Of a DNA stretch of 64,000 nt, positions 1 to 8,421 are shown in pieces. The stretch spans positions 1-64,000 of the forward strand of contig JBJTHJ010000027.1 of assembly GCA_046094385.1 (NCBI GenBank), given 5' to 3'. Position numbers and translations under genes: made by a program. The notes beneath the pieces are model-generated. The model saw nothing but the letters and a program-made list of their open reading frames with translations, searched no databases and was not told the DNA's origin. How positions within the stretch are numbered: the first letter of the stretch is position 1; every line of letters starts with the position of its first letter. Source of the DNA: ZLKRG08 sp046094385. GTDB lineage: Bacteria; Actinomycetota; Actinomycetes; Nanopelagicales; Nanopelagicaceae.

Positions 1-1007
1 ATTAGCGCGCTACCCGCTACCAGATATTGAAATAGCCTTGAAATATCGTCTCTTTCGTAATTTGAGACCAACCTACGGAAGAACAAAGTCATCGGCGCAA
101 GCACGATCACCGTTGCCAGTTGCTGTGGTACTTCCGTGAAATAGCGAGGCGCATCATTTATATGTTCCCCAAAGAACCAATTCAAAGTTGAACCTAGAGC
201 AAAGATTGCAGCTATTGCCCAGAAGAAGGTCGGAACTGCCTTGCCGACAAAGGTCCGATAGATACGAATCTCAGCTCCACTGCCCTTTTCATTTAGCGAT
301 CCCCAATAGAAGAGGACCAATGGCGCTGCCACCACAAATAGGATCACGGCCTCTTGGAATTCATATTTTCCAGTTGCGATATCCATCCACTTAGAGATTC
401 CAAAAGCTATCGCGCTTATTGAAGCTACTGCGGCCGAAATCATTCCCGTGGAGAGACCGGCAAAACGATGAGCATTTGAAATGATCGAAGTATGCGCTTT
501 GATCAAATTCAGGTGTATCACCCAGACTGCAAATGCGATGATGGCTTGCGCTATTTGGCGCGGACGATAATCCTGATCCGAAAACCATTTGAGCGCATCT
601 ACCAATGGCACAAACCAGATTAATAACGGGCTGGTTGTGGCTGCAAAGAGATAGATCTGCCAGGCCGGGCTATTTCGCTCATCTGGCTCTTTTCTAAAAC
701 TATTTCTAATCCAGTTTGAAATCACGGCAACTACTGGAATTCCAACGACTAAGAATGCCAGCCAGCGAGCGGCATCCACCTTTCCTCCGTAATCAACGTT
801 CTTTGGATCAAGCGCTAGGCCCAATAGACCTGCTAAACCTAGACATGTAAGAACGACTGCGACGAAGAGAATCAAGTATTTAAGCAGGTCTCGAATCACT
901 TCTATTGCATGTTCTTGGCGGTATTTAACTACCGTTGCTTGTACTCCAATGATTGCAAAATAAAGAACAGCTAAAGTAAATACTATGGATAAGATTCCGA
1001 ATGCCAT
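1..1007 (-). CDS. Polytopic membrane protein, DUF5671-like (3' end beyond window)
   Basis: The frame is open from an ATG at 1007 to the left edge, so at least 335 residues are present and the C-terminus is missing. The translation starts MAFGILSIVF and contains about eight hydrophobic segments, suggesting an integral membrane protein. A motif of the kind LLKYLILFVAVVL near residue 45 recurs as RLFQYLVAGSAL at the visible end, a repeat style I associate with DUF5671 proteins (family assignment from memory). It begins 12 nt after the prpD stop on the same strand and is probably the last gene of the hydrolase-bdhA-prpBCD transcript. There is no clear Shine-Dalgarno. Function unknown; the operon position hints at a membrane role linked to hydroxyacid or propionate metabolism, which is only inference. 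Confidence 0.7.
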   Translation of the reverse strand, partial: MAFGILSIVFTLAVLYFAIIGVQATVVKYRQEHAIEVIRDLLKYLILFVAVVLTCLGLAGLLGLALDPKNVDYGGKVDAARWLAFLVVGIPVVAVISNWIRNSFRKEPDERNSPAWQIYLFAATTSPLLIWFVPLVDALKWFSDQDYRPRQIAQAIIAFAVWVIHLNLIKAHTSIISNAHRFAGLSTGMISAAVASISAIAFGISKWMDIATGKYEFQEAVILFVVAAPLVLFYWGSLNEKGSGAEIRIYRTFVGKAVPTFFWAIAAIFALGSTLNWFFGEHINDAPRYFTEVPQQLATVIVLAPMTLFFRRLVSNYERDDISRLFQYLVAGSAL

Positions 1008-1019
1008 AGCAGCAGTTTA

Positions 1020-2462
1020 TTAAGATTTAACAAATAACGATACGAAATCGTCTGCTTTCATCGTCAGCAGGCGGTCAATGTCCAGCGAAATCTTTTCGAT
1101 TTCGCTCGCTTTTTCCTCGCTAAATACTCTTCGTAGATTCGTTTTATATTTTGCAATCAATAATGGCAAACCTTCTTCGCGTCGACGGCGATGTCCAACT
1201 GGATACTCCACCACAATCTCATCGCTTCTAGTTCCATCTTCGAATTCGATGGTTAGCGCATTGGCGATGCTCCGTTTTTCAGGATCAAAATAGTCAGCGG
1301 TAAAGGATGGATCCTCCACACAGACGATTTTCTCGCGCAAGAGATCGATGCGGGGATCGGCTGCGACTTCGTCTTCATAGTCTTTAGCAGTCAAGCGTCC
1401 GAAGATCAACGGAACTGCCACCATGTATTGAACGCAATGATCGCGATCGGCTGGGTTATTTAATGGACCCTGTTTATCGATAATTCGAATACAAGCTTCA
1501 TGCGTTCTGATGGTAACTTTTTTGATTGAATCACTGCTTTTTCCGTTTGCCTGCATCCAATCATGTAACTTGAAAGCTGCCTCGCATGCGGTTTGTGAGT
1601 GGAACTCAGCAGGAAATGAGATCTTAAAGAGCACATTCTCCATAACATAACTGCCGTAAGCTCTTTGGAATTTGAAACTATTTCCTTTAAATGAGACCTC
1701 ATAAAAGCCCCAAGTCTTAGCGGTAAGCGCTGTTGGATAGCCCATCTCTCCGACTTTGGCCATCAGCGCAAGTCGCACCGCTCTGGAAGTAGCATCACCG
1801 GCTGCCCATGACTTGCGCGAGCCGGCATTTGGAAAATGTCGATATGTTCGAAGTGATTGTCCGTCGACCCATGCAAGTGAAACTGCATTCAAAGTTTGAT
1901 CACGAGTAAGGCCCATCATCTGACAAACAACTGCAGTTGATGCAACTTTCACCAAGATCACATGATCCAAGCCGACCTTGTTAAATGAATTCTCGAGTGC
2001 GATACAACCTTGAATCTCATGAGCTTTGATCATCGCAGTCAAGACATCCCTGACCGTAATAACTTTCTCTCCGGTGCGATTTAACCAATCAGCAACTGCC
2101 AAGATCCCACCCAAGTTATCGCTCGGATGGCCCCATTCAGCTGCTAGCCAAGTGTCATTGAAATCTAACCACCTGATCGCAGTTCCAATATTGAATGCAC
2201 CTTGAACTACATCCAATTCGTAATTAGTGCCAGGAATTCGAACTCCCTTTTCGACTTTGGTGCCTGGAACTAGGGGGCCGAGTAATTTGGTGCAGGCTGG
2301 ATATTCGAGCGCTTCTAAACCGCATCCGATAGTGTCCAATAAACATGACCAAGCTGTCTTATATGCAATCTCTGATTTGACCTCATAATTCAGCACATAA
2401 TCCACGATATCTTGGATCTCTTGATCAAACGGTTGCTGGTTCTTGGTTACATGCGCTGACAA
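1020..2462 (-). CDS. prpD: 2-methylcitrate dehydratase PrpD (MmgE/PrpD family)
   Basis: Dehydrates 2-methylcitrate to 2-methyl-cis-aconitate in the cytosolic methylcitrate cycle, which oxidises propionyl-CoA to pyruvate. The 480 residues match the normal family length. The N-terminal region has the conserved FNDTW (101-105) and GHPSDNLGG (111-119) segments, followed by the second MmgE/PrpD domain. It directly abuts prpC (stop of prpC at 2463, start of prpD at 2462), so translation is coupled. No prpF or acnD is in the window, so the hydration to 2-methylisocitrate must use a general aconitase elsewhere. Confidence 0.95.
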   Translation of the reverse strand: MSAHVTKNQQPFDQEIQDIVDYVLNYEVKSEIAYKTAWSCLLDTIGCGLEALEYPACTKLLGPLVPGTKVEKGVRIPGTNYELDVVQGAFNIGTAIRWLDFNDTWLAAEWGHPSDNLGGILAVADWLNRTGEKVITVRDVLTAMIKAHEIQGCIALENSFNKVGLDHVILVKVASTAVVCQMMGLTRDQTLNAVSLAWVDGQSLRTYRHFPNAGSRKSWAAGDATSRAVRLALMAKVGEMGYPTALTAKTWGFYEVSFKGNSFKFQRAYGSYVMENVLFKISFPAEFHSQTACEAAFKLHDWMQANGKSSDSIKKVTIRTHEACIRIIDKQGPLNNPADRDHCVQYMVAVPLIFGRLTAKDYEDEVAADPRIDLLREKIVCVEDPSFTADYFDPEKRSIANALTIEFEDGTRSDEIVVEYPVGHRRRREEGLPLLIAKYKTNLRRVFSEEKASEIEKISLDIDRLLTMKADDFVSLFVKS

Positions 2463-3593
2463 CTATCGCTCCTCGATCGGTTTAAAACTTAGCTCTTCAG
2501 GGCCGGTGTAATTTGCTGATGGCCTAATGATCTTTCCGTCTTCGCGTTGCTCGATCACATGAGCTGACCAACCGGTGATTCTTGCGATAACGAAAATCGG
2601 GGTGAAGAAAGCGGTGGGGATCTTCAAGGCGTTATAAGCAACCGCGCTAAACCAATCTAGATTCGGGAACATCTTCTTTTGATCCCACATCACGCTCTCA
2701 AGTCTTTCCGCGATTTCATACCGCAAAGAATTGTCGAAAGTTAACTGCCTCGCGACCACTTTAATTATTGGGTTTCTAGGGTCCCCGATCGTATAAACCG
2801 GGTGTCCAAATCCAATCACCACCTCTTTGTTTGCTACGCGTCTTTTGATATCGGCTTCAGCCTCATCCGCACTTGCATAACGCTCTTGAATCGCCAAAGC
2901 CACCTCGTTGGCACCACCATGTTTTGGCCCACGCAGCGCACCGATTCCACCAGTTATACATGAGTAAATATCACTTCCGGTGCCGGCAATCACACGTGCG
3001 GTAAAAGTAGATGCATTGAATTCATGTTCAGCGTAGAGGATTAAAGAGATTCGCATGGCATCTTCCCACTCTTTACTTGGAACTTTGCCATGTAGCAATT
3101 CCAAGAAGTGGCCACCGATGCTCTCTGAATTTGTCGAACATTCAATACGCACACCAATATTTGCGTAGTGATACCAATAACAGAGCATGGAACTTGTCGA
3201 TGAAATCAACCTATCTGCGATTGCTTGAGCGCCGATAGCGCTATGACCTTCATGTTCCGGTTCTATAGTGCCAAGGGCTGAGACTCCAGTTCGAAGTACA
3301 TCCATCGGATGGGTAGTGGCAGGTAATTGTTCGATGACATTTCTAACTTGTGGTGGCAAATCACGTAGATTCTTCAATCTGGCCTTATAAGTTGCAAGTT
3401 CCGTTGCATTTGGTAGGTGTCCGTAAATTAGTAAGTGCGCTACCTCTTCAAATTGGCAATTTCTAGCCAAGTCCGCAATGTCGTAACCACGATAATGTAA
3501 ATCATTTCCATTGCGGCCTACTGTGCAGATAGCGGTATTGCCTGCAACCACCCCAGAGAGCGCAACTGATTTCTTAGCTTTGAATTCGCTCAT
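2463..3593 (-). CDS. prpC: 2-methylcitrate synthase / citrate synthase PrpC
   Basis: Condenses propionyl-CoA with oxaloacetate to 2-methylcitrate. The 376 residues have citrate-synthase catalytic positions: His190 in EHEFNAST, His225 in GPKHGGAN, His264 in GFGHPVY and Asp313 in NLDWFSAVAY. The N-terminal GVVAGNTAIC stretch is typical of PrpC rather than the housekeeping enzyme. Its ATG overlaps the prpB stop by 4 nt and its stop abuts prpD. The assignment as methylcitrate synthase rests on these neighbours; activity with acetyl-CoA cannot be excluded. Confidence 0.93.
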   Translation of the reverse strand: MSEFKAKKSVALSGVVAGNTAICTVGRNGNDLHYRGYDIADLARNCQFEEVAHLLIYGHLPNATELATYKARLKNLRDLPPQVRNVIEQLPATTHPMDVLRTGVSALGTIEPEHEGHSAIGAQAIADRLISSTSSMLCYWYHYANIGVRIECSTNSESIGGHFLELLHGKVPSKEWEDAMRISLILYAEHEFNASTFTARVIAGTGSDIYSCITGGIGALRGPKHGGANEVALAIQERYASADEAEADIKRRVANKEVVIGFGHPVYTIGDPRNPIIKVVARQLTFDNSLRYEIAERLESVMWDQKKMFPNLDWFSAVAYNALKIPTAFFTPIFVIARITGWSAHVIEQREDGKIIRPSANYTGPEELSFKPIEER

Positions 3594-4459
3594 TTACCTT
3601 GTTGGTACTTATCCAACTCTGACTCGTAACGATAATAATCAATTGATTGGTATAACTCGTCGCGAGTCTGCATATGAGCAATGATATTTTTTTGAGTTCC
3701 TTCACTTCGGATGGTCTTGTAGACCAATTCCGCTGCCTTGTTCATGGCTCTAAAGGCTGAGAGCGGATATAAAACAATATCCACATCGACGCCTCTTAGC
3801 TCGGCCACCGAAAAAAGCGGGGTCTTTCCGAACTCAGTGATATTTGCAAGTATCGGAACTCCAGCGGCATCGCGGAATTTCTTATATGTCTCTAGATTTT
3901 CGACTGCTTCTGGGAAGATCATGTCTGCGCCAGCTGCGACATACTGCCTTACCCGATCAAGCGCCGCATCCAGCCCCTCATTTGCAAGCGCATCGGTTCT
4001 AGCCATGATTGTGAAATCCGAGCTACTTCTGCCATCTACAGCCGCTTTGATGCGATCGACCATCTCATTGACACCGACGATCTCTTTGTTTGGCCGATGG
4101 CCACAACGTTTTGCTGCTACTTGATCCTCAATATGTACTGCCGATGCGCCAGCTTTCTCGACCTCTTTGATGGTGCGATTGATATTAAATGCAGAAGTTC
4201 CAAAACCAGTGTCGATATCTACTAGCAACGGTAGATCGCAAACATTTGTGATGCGACGAATATCAGTTAAGACATCATCTAACGTGGTGATCCCAAGATC
4301 CGGAAGGCCAAGCGATCCTGCAGCCACACCACCGCCACTTAGGTAAATTGCCTGATATCCAGCAGCTTTCGCCAAGAGTGCATGGTTGGCATTTATGGCA
4401 CCGATTACTTGAAGTGGCTTCTCTGCCGCTATCGCTGATTTGAAAGTCTTTTTACTCAT
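3590..4459 (-). CDS. prpB: 2-methylisocitrate lyase PrpB
   Basis: Cleaves 2-methylisocitrate to pyruvate and succinate, closing the methylcitrate cycle. ICL/PEPM-superfamily TIM barrel: VDIDTGFG metal-binding segment near residues 80-87 and the catalytic loop KRCGH at 117-121 with Cys119; the KRCGH form and the roughly 289-residue length fit PrpB rather than isocitrate lyase. I choose the ATG at 4459, which overlaps the bdhA stop as ATGA; an in-frame TTG at 4471 would add four residues but lies inside bdhA. The stop overlaps prpC by 4 nt. Confidence 0.93.
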   Translation of the reverse strand: MSKKTFKSAIAAEKPLQVIGAINANHALLAKAAGYQAIYLSGGGVAAGSLGLPDLGITTLDDVLTDIRRITNVCDLPLLVDIDTGFGTSAFNINRTIKEVEKAGASAVHIEDQVAAKRCGHRPNKEIVGVNEMVDRIKAAVDGRSSSDFTIMARTDALANEGLDAALDRVRQYVAAGADMIFPEAVENLETYKKFRDAAGVPILANITEFGKTPLFSVAELRGVDVDIVLYPLSAFRAMNKAAELVYKTIRSEGTQKNIIAHMQTRDELYQSIDYYRYESELDKYQQGK

Positions 4460-5253
4460 TGTGAAGTCCAACCACCATCTACTGGAATCGCGGCACCAGT
4501 GATGTTATGTGCCGCTTTTGAACATAGAAAGACTGCTAAAGCTCCGATATCTTCGGCAGTCGCCAATCTCTTTGAAGGTTGTTTCTCAGATAAGAGATCG
4601 GCAATTCCTTTTACTCTATCTCCACCGAATTTATCTGCACGAGCTTGAATCTGTGGCTCAATTAGCGCAGTCTCCACCCAGCCTGGACAGATTGCATTTA
4701 CAGTCACGCCACCACTTTCGCGATCGCCAGCATCTGCATACTCCAAAGCTGCAACTCGGGTAAGTCCGATCACGCCATGTTTTGCCGAGACATAAGGTGC
4801 TTTGGCAACTGAGGCCACCAAACCATGAACTGAGGCGGTGTTAATTACTCGGCCATAACCACGCTCTTTCATTTGAGGCAGCAGTAAGCGCATGGTGTCG
4901 AAGAAAGACTCTAGATTTATGGCGATAATGTCATCCCATTTCTCACGCGGCATCTCTGAAGTTGCTGCAGTATGTTGAATGCCGGCATTGTTGCAGAGGA
5001 TATCTACGGGGCCATTGGCCAATATTTTAGCTACCAGCGCTTGGGTTGCTTGGCTATCTCGTAAGTCCGATACGTGGGATTCCACATGGACGCCAAAACC
5101 CTTGATTTTAGACTCTGCGCTTTTGATCACCTCTTCGGTGGCTAAACCGTGCAAAACAATATCGGCTCCGGCCTTTGCAAGTTCCGTAGCGATACCAAGT
5201 CCGATCCCTTGAAAGGAGCCAGTAATGAAAGCTCTTCTACCTCTAAGACTCAT
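4456..5253 (-). CDS. bdhA: D-3-hydroxybutyrate dehydrogenase (SDR family)
   Basis: Likely NAD-dependent oxidation of (R)-3-hydroxybutyrate to acetoacetate. The 265 residues are a classical short-chain dehydrogenase: TGSFQGIG cofactor loop (11-18), NNAGIQ (88-93), catalytic Ser141, Tyr154 and Lys158 (YVSAK). The GIQH and SVHGLVAS segments and the C-terminal GAAIPVDGGW are what I know from 3-hydroxybutyrate dehydrogenases, which separates it from FabG-like reductases. Translationally coupled to prpB (ATGA), placing hydroxybutyrate oxidation and propionyl-CoA disposal on one transcript. The product acetoacetate would be activated by the synthetase at 11013-12899. Confidence 0.85.
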   Translation of the reverse strand: MSLRGRRAFITGSFQGIGLGIATELAKAGADIVLHGLATEEVIKSAESKIKGFGVHVESHVSDLRDSQATQALVAKILANGPVDILCNNAGIQHTAATSEMPREKWDDIIAINLESFFDTMRLLLPQMKERGYGRVINTASVHGLVASVAKAPYVSAKHGVIGLTRVAALEYADAGDRESGGVTVNAICPGWVETALIEPQIQARADKFGGDRVKGIADLLSEKQPSKRLATAEDIGALAVFLCSKAAHNITGAAIPVDGGWTSQ

Positions 5254-5255
5254 AT

Positions 5256-5296
5256 TTACTCACTAGATTTCTCACTTGTTACTCACTAGATTTCTC
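5256..5296. repeat. Tandem 18-bp direct repeat between hydrolase and bdhA
   Basis: TTACTCACTAGATTTCTC occurs at 5256-5273 and again at 5279-5296 with a 5-nt spacer. The right copy contains the hydrolase stop codon and the left copy is the short leader of bdhA, so the unit carrying the bdhA ribosome-binding region seems to be a recent tandem duplication. Confidence 0.9.
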
Positions 5297-6155
5297 CGTA
5301 GATGATATTTGCAATCTGTTCGCTACCTGCCTTAGATAAGAACATGTCATAGTGATTGACATCCACTAAATTCACCAATTTCAATTTTGGATAATCCGGC
5401 AAGGTAGCTTCAATTATAGGCAATGGATAAAGTCCGCCCTCTTCATTCTGCAATCCCCTAGGCGCTCTTATAAAGAGCGATTCTTTCGGCAGGCTCTTTA
5501 GAGATCTGACGACTAAATCATCACCGAATAGATCTCTAGAGTCCTCTTCGACGGCTTTCGGATTGGTGGAAGGTTTGCCATCTCTGAGATCGTAATCAGC
5601 ATACTCATCCAATTCAGCGCTCCAGCCACGGTTAAATGCAGGCTGCGATTTCCAAAAATCTCGATAAGCAGTTTTGCTCTCAAAATTCATGGCTAGCCTT
5701 GCAAGTGCTGGACCAAGAACCAACGGCATTATCTGATCTACGCTCATTCCAGGTGGCAAGGCAAGTGGAATTCCACCATCTGCAAAGATCACATCTCCAA
5801 CTAATTCTGGATATAAGCCAACCAAGGCTGCCGTAACGAAACCACCCATTGAATGTCCGATTACATCTGGTTTACCACCGATAAATTTGATGACCTCAGC
5901 TAAGTCTTTAGCATGTTGCGCCATTCCAAATGGACCGGGTAACGAATTTGAATCTCCACGCCCGCGTAGATCAACTGCAAATACCGACTTGCCTCGTGCG
6001 ATCAATGAATCGGCGAAGAATTGAAAGGCGCGATTTGAAGAGGTGACTCCATGGATTAGCAGGACCGGTTGCACATTGGTTCCAGTACCAAAGCGAAATA
6101 ACGCCAAATTGCCGCCGGCCACCGGAACTTCGAATTTCGCAGTTGGTGTGGACAT
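5286..6155 (-). CDS. Alpha/beta hydrolase
   Basis: A 289-residue alpha/beta-fold serine hydrolase. Oxyanion-hole HG at 35-36 (LLIHG), nucleophile elbow GHSMG at 100-104 with Ser102, and a late His268 (DVNHYDMF) as likely catalytic base. No signal peptide, so cytosolic. I start at the ATG at 6155 (MSTPTAK...), because the 37 residues upstream in frame have no family character and run into the promoter region. First gene of the leftward operon with bdhA and prpBCD. An esterase releasing hydroxyacid monomers from oligomers or esters fits the context, but the substrate cannot be read from sequence. Confidence 0.85.
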   Translation of the reverse strand: MSTPTAKFEVPVAGGNLALFRFGTGTNVQPVLLIHGVTSSNRAFQFFADSLIARGKSVFAVDLRGRGDSNSLPGPFGMAQHAKDLAEVIKFIGGKPDVIGHSMGGFVTAALVGLYPELVGDVIFADGGIPLALPPGMSVDQIMPLVLGPALARLAMNFESKTAYRDFWKSQPAFNRGWSAELDEYADYDLRDGKPSTNPKAVEEDSRDLFGDDLVVRSLKSLPKESLFIRAPRGLQNEEGGLYPLPIIEATLPDYPKLKLVNLVDVNHYDMFLSKAGSEQIANIIYGEI

Positions 6156-6392
6156 GTAGAGAAGTCTGCCCTTACTAAGTCCGATACATCTACTTTTCGA
6201 GCTGTTTTCGGACTGTTGGTTTACTCTCAAGTAGGCAGAAATCCGCTCTTTTCCGGTTGATTTCAATGGCTTGCAGGGTAAAAGTTATAAAACGGATACC
6301 TAATCTAGATATAAATGCCTGCCTCCAACCAATAGCCTTCTCGCTAAGAGGGTCGGGCCCGGCCCTATAGAAAACTAAGTCAAGGAGAATAA
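6156..6392. promoter_or_regulatory. Divergent promoter region with GC-rich palindrome
   Basis: The 237 bp between the hydrolase and solute-binding-protein genes must hold promoters for both transcripts. AT-rich -10-like TATAAA elements occur at 6286-6291 and 6310-6315 on the + strand, but I find no convincing -35 at 17 bp. An 18-bp near-perfect palindrome, AGGGTCGGGCCCGGCCCT, lies at 6349-6366, 16 nt before the Shine-Dalgarno AAGGAG (6382-6387) of the binding protein; as RNA it would be a stem with one G-U pair. It may be an operator or leader hairpin. Confidence 0.5.
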
Positions 6393-7553
6393 ATGAGCAA
6401 GCGCTCACTTCTAGCAACAGTTGCACTTGCAGCTGTTGCAGTCATTGCGCCTTCAATGGCGCCAGCTCAGGCTGCTTCAGAAATCAAGATTGGTGTAATC
6501 ACCTCTACCTCAGGACCTTTGAAGTCATATGGTGATGCATATGTCGATGGTCTTAACTGGGGCTTGAACTATTACACCCAAGGCAAGATGACCGTTAATG
6601 GTCAGAAGCTAGTGGTAACCACAAAAGATGATGCTGGCGATCCAACTTCAGCCACTGCATCTTTCAAGGAGATGGTTGGTAACGGAACCAAGATCATCGT
6701 CGGTACTGCTTCATCAACAGTGGCTCTGGCTCTAGCACCACTTGCACAGCAGAATAAAGTTCTATTAATTACTGGCCCTGCAAAGTCAGACTTAATTACC
6801 AATGCTGCTAACAAGTATGTATTCCGTTCCGGAAATACCTCGATCCAAGATTTGGCACCACTTGCAGGAATCAAGCCAATCTCAGGTCGCAAAGTTGTAC
6901 TTTTCGTTGAAGATAACGCATTCGGTGCTTCAAACATCGCAGCAGCTCGCGGTTTGATGGGTCCACGTGGCGCAACATTCCAGGAGATCAAGGTTCCAAC
7001 CTCAACCTCTGATTTCACTCCATTTGCAAAGCAAGCAGCTGATGCAAAGGGTTCATACATCTTTATCGCATGGTCAAATGCTTTGACTGCAGGTGCGATG
7101 TTGACCTCACTTAAGGTTCAAGGTGCATTCACCAAGCAACGTCCAATCACAGGACTTGCTGGTGCATCTACCTATAACATCTACGGAACCTTATTTGAAG
7201 GTACCCGCGCCATCATGACCAATAGCTACTTCGGTGGCGTTGGAAAGGGAGCTGCAGCTAGCCAATTAGCTTCAGATTTCGCACGTGATAAGAAAGCACA
7301 AGATCTGTTCACCTGCACCGGTGCAGATGCTGCAAGAATGATCGTGCAAGCGCTCCGTGGTAACACAGATCAAGATGTTGACACAATGATCAGCAACCTT
7401 GAGGGCTTCTCATGGTCAGGCGTGAAGGGTTTGATGAAGATCAACCCAACCAATCACGTTCTAATCCAGCCTATGTTCTTGGTCTCACTTCGAAAGACAG
7501 CAGCGGGATATGTACCGCAGTTGGATAAGACCATTTTCAACGTATCGGCATAA
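6393..7553 (+). CDS. ABC transporter solute-binding protein, LIV type (LivK-like)
   Basis: Extracellular substrate-binding component of the transporter encoded downstream. The 386 residues begin with a Sec signal peptide (Lys-Arg, hydrophobic core 6-19, probable cleavage after AQA at 27). The mature part opens with EIKIGVITSTSG and follows a type I periplasmic-binding (Peripla_BP_6) pattern. Strong Shine-Dalgarno AAGGAG 5 nt before the ATG. There is no lipobox cysteine, unusual for a monoderm binding protein. A terminator separates it from the ATPase genes, allowing higher expression. Ligand unknown; branched-chain amino acids are the family default, but the neighbours favour a small carboxylic acid. 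Confidence 0.88.
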   Translation: MSKRSLLATVALAAVAVIAPSMAPAQAASEIKIGVITSTSGPLKSYGDAYVDGLNWGLNYYTQGKMTVNGQKLVVTTKDDAGDPTSATASFKEMVGNGTKIIVGTASSTVALALAPLAQQNKVLLITGPAKSDLITNAANKYVFRSGNTSIQDLAPLAGIKPISGRKVVLFVEDNAFGASNIAAARGLMGPRGATFQEIKVPTSTSDFTPFAKQAADAKGSYIFIAWSNALTAGAMLTSLKVQGAFTKQRPITGLAGASTYNIYGTLFEGTRAIMTNSYFGGVGKGAAASQLASDFARDKKAQDLFTCTGADAARMIVQALRGNTDQDVDTMISNLEGFSWSGVKGLMKINPTNHVLIQPMFLVSLRKTAAGYVPQLDKTIFNVSA

Positions 7554-7572
7554 TAAAACTATATAAATAGAG

Positions 7573-7620
7573 ACCCCGGTCTGTTTTTAGTAAAAACTAG
7601 AAATAGACCGGGGTTTTTTA
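7573..7620 (+). terminator. Strong intrinsic terminator after the binding-protein gene
   Basis: ACCCCGGTCT at 7573-7582 pairs perfectly with AGACCGGGGT at 7605-7614, with a nested GTTTTT/AAAAAC stem in the loop, followed by a T run at 7614-7619. It ends most transcripts before livG; downstream expression needs read-through or an internal promoter at about 7621-7660. Confidence 0.92.
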
Positions 7621-7668
7621 TACCCTTGGCCAGGCTCGAAACATCGATGTTCCGATTGGAGATAGAGA

Positions 7669-8421
7669 TTGATTTCCGCATTGCATGTCAAAGATTTATC
7701 GTTAACAATTGGTGGAGCCAAGATATTAGAGGGCATCACACTTGAAGTTAACCAAAATGAGACGCTCGGAATAATCGGTCCAAATGGTGCTGGAAAGACC
7801 TCACTATTCAATCTTTTAAGTGGAGTTAGAAATCCAACTCGGGGCGAGATATTTCTAGGGCAGACCAATATCACTAATCTGCCGCCACATGATCGTGCCA
7901 AATTAGGCTTGGCTCGCACTTTTCAAACATCTTCGGTCTTCACAAATTTAACTTGCCTTGAGAATGTGCGTATCGCAGCACAAGCTGCAAATGGAAAATC
8001 CATGAATTTAAGCAAGAACGCTTATAAATTCTCTGATGTGGTCGCCAAGGCACATGACTGCTTGGCAAAAGTTGGTTTGGCACCTAGAGCGCTACAAATT
8101 GCCGGCTCCTTATCCCACGGAGATAAGCGAAGACTTGAGATTGCCATTGTGCTTGCTTCGAATAGCGATATCGTGATGTTGGATGAACCAATGGCTGGCA
8201 TGAGCGTGGAGAATGTTCCTGAATTAGTTGAGATCATCAAGTCCCTAAAAGAGGTGCATAAGAAGACAGTTCTGATTGTCGAGCATCATTTAGAGGTGAT
8301 CTTGGGCTTGGCAGATCGCATCGCAGTTCTAAATTATGGAGAACTATTGGTTTGTGACACCCCACAGAATGTGATCAATAATCCAACTGTGCAATCGGCT
8401 TATATCGGAGAAGCGCTATGA
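7669..8421 (+). CDS. livG: LIV-type ABC transporter ATP-binding protein LivG
   Basis: One of two ATPases driving uptake. 250 residues with Walker A GPNGAGKT (37-44), signature LSHGDKRR (148-155; the usual SGGQ is replaced by SHGD, which is common in LivG proteins) and Walker B IVMLDEP (168-174). Starts at TTG 7669, supported by GGAG at 7658-7661; an ATG at 7647 is out of frame. Its end overlaps livF by 4 nt (ATGA). The five genes livG-livF-livH-livM-aacS overlap each other without gaps, so they form one translationally coupled unit. Confidence 0.92.
   Translation: MISALHVKDLSLTIGGAKILEGITLEVNQNETLGIIGPNGAGKTSLFNLLSGVRNPTRGEIFLGQTNITNLPPHDRAKLGLARTFQTSSVFTNLTCLENVRIAAQAANGKSMNLSKNAYKFSDVVAKAHDCLAKVGLAPRALQIAGSLSHGDKRRLEIAIVLASNSDIVMLDEPMAGMSVENVPELVEIIKSLKEVHKKTVLIVEHHLEVILGLADRIAVLNYGELLVCDTPQNVINNPTVQSAYIGEAL

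Noticed and set aside
3738..4124. 128-codon rightward frame within prpB, and many similar antisense frames
   Set aside because: Shadow of a strongly supported gene; no homology or start signals.
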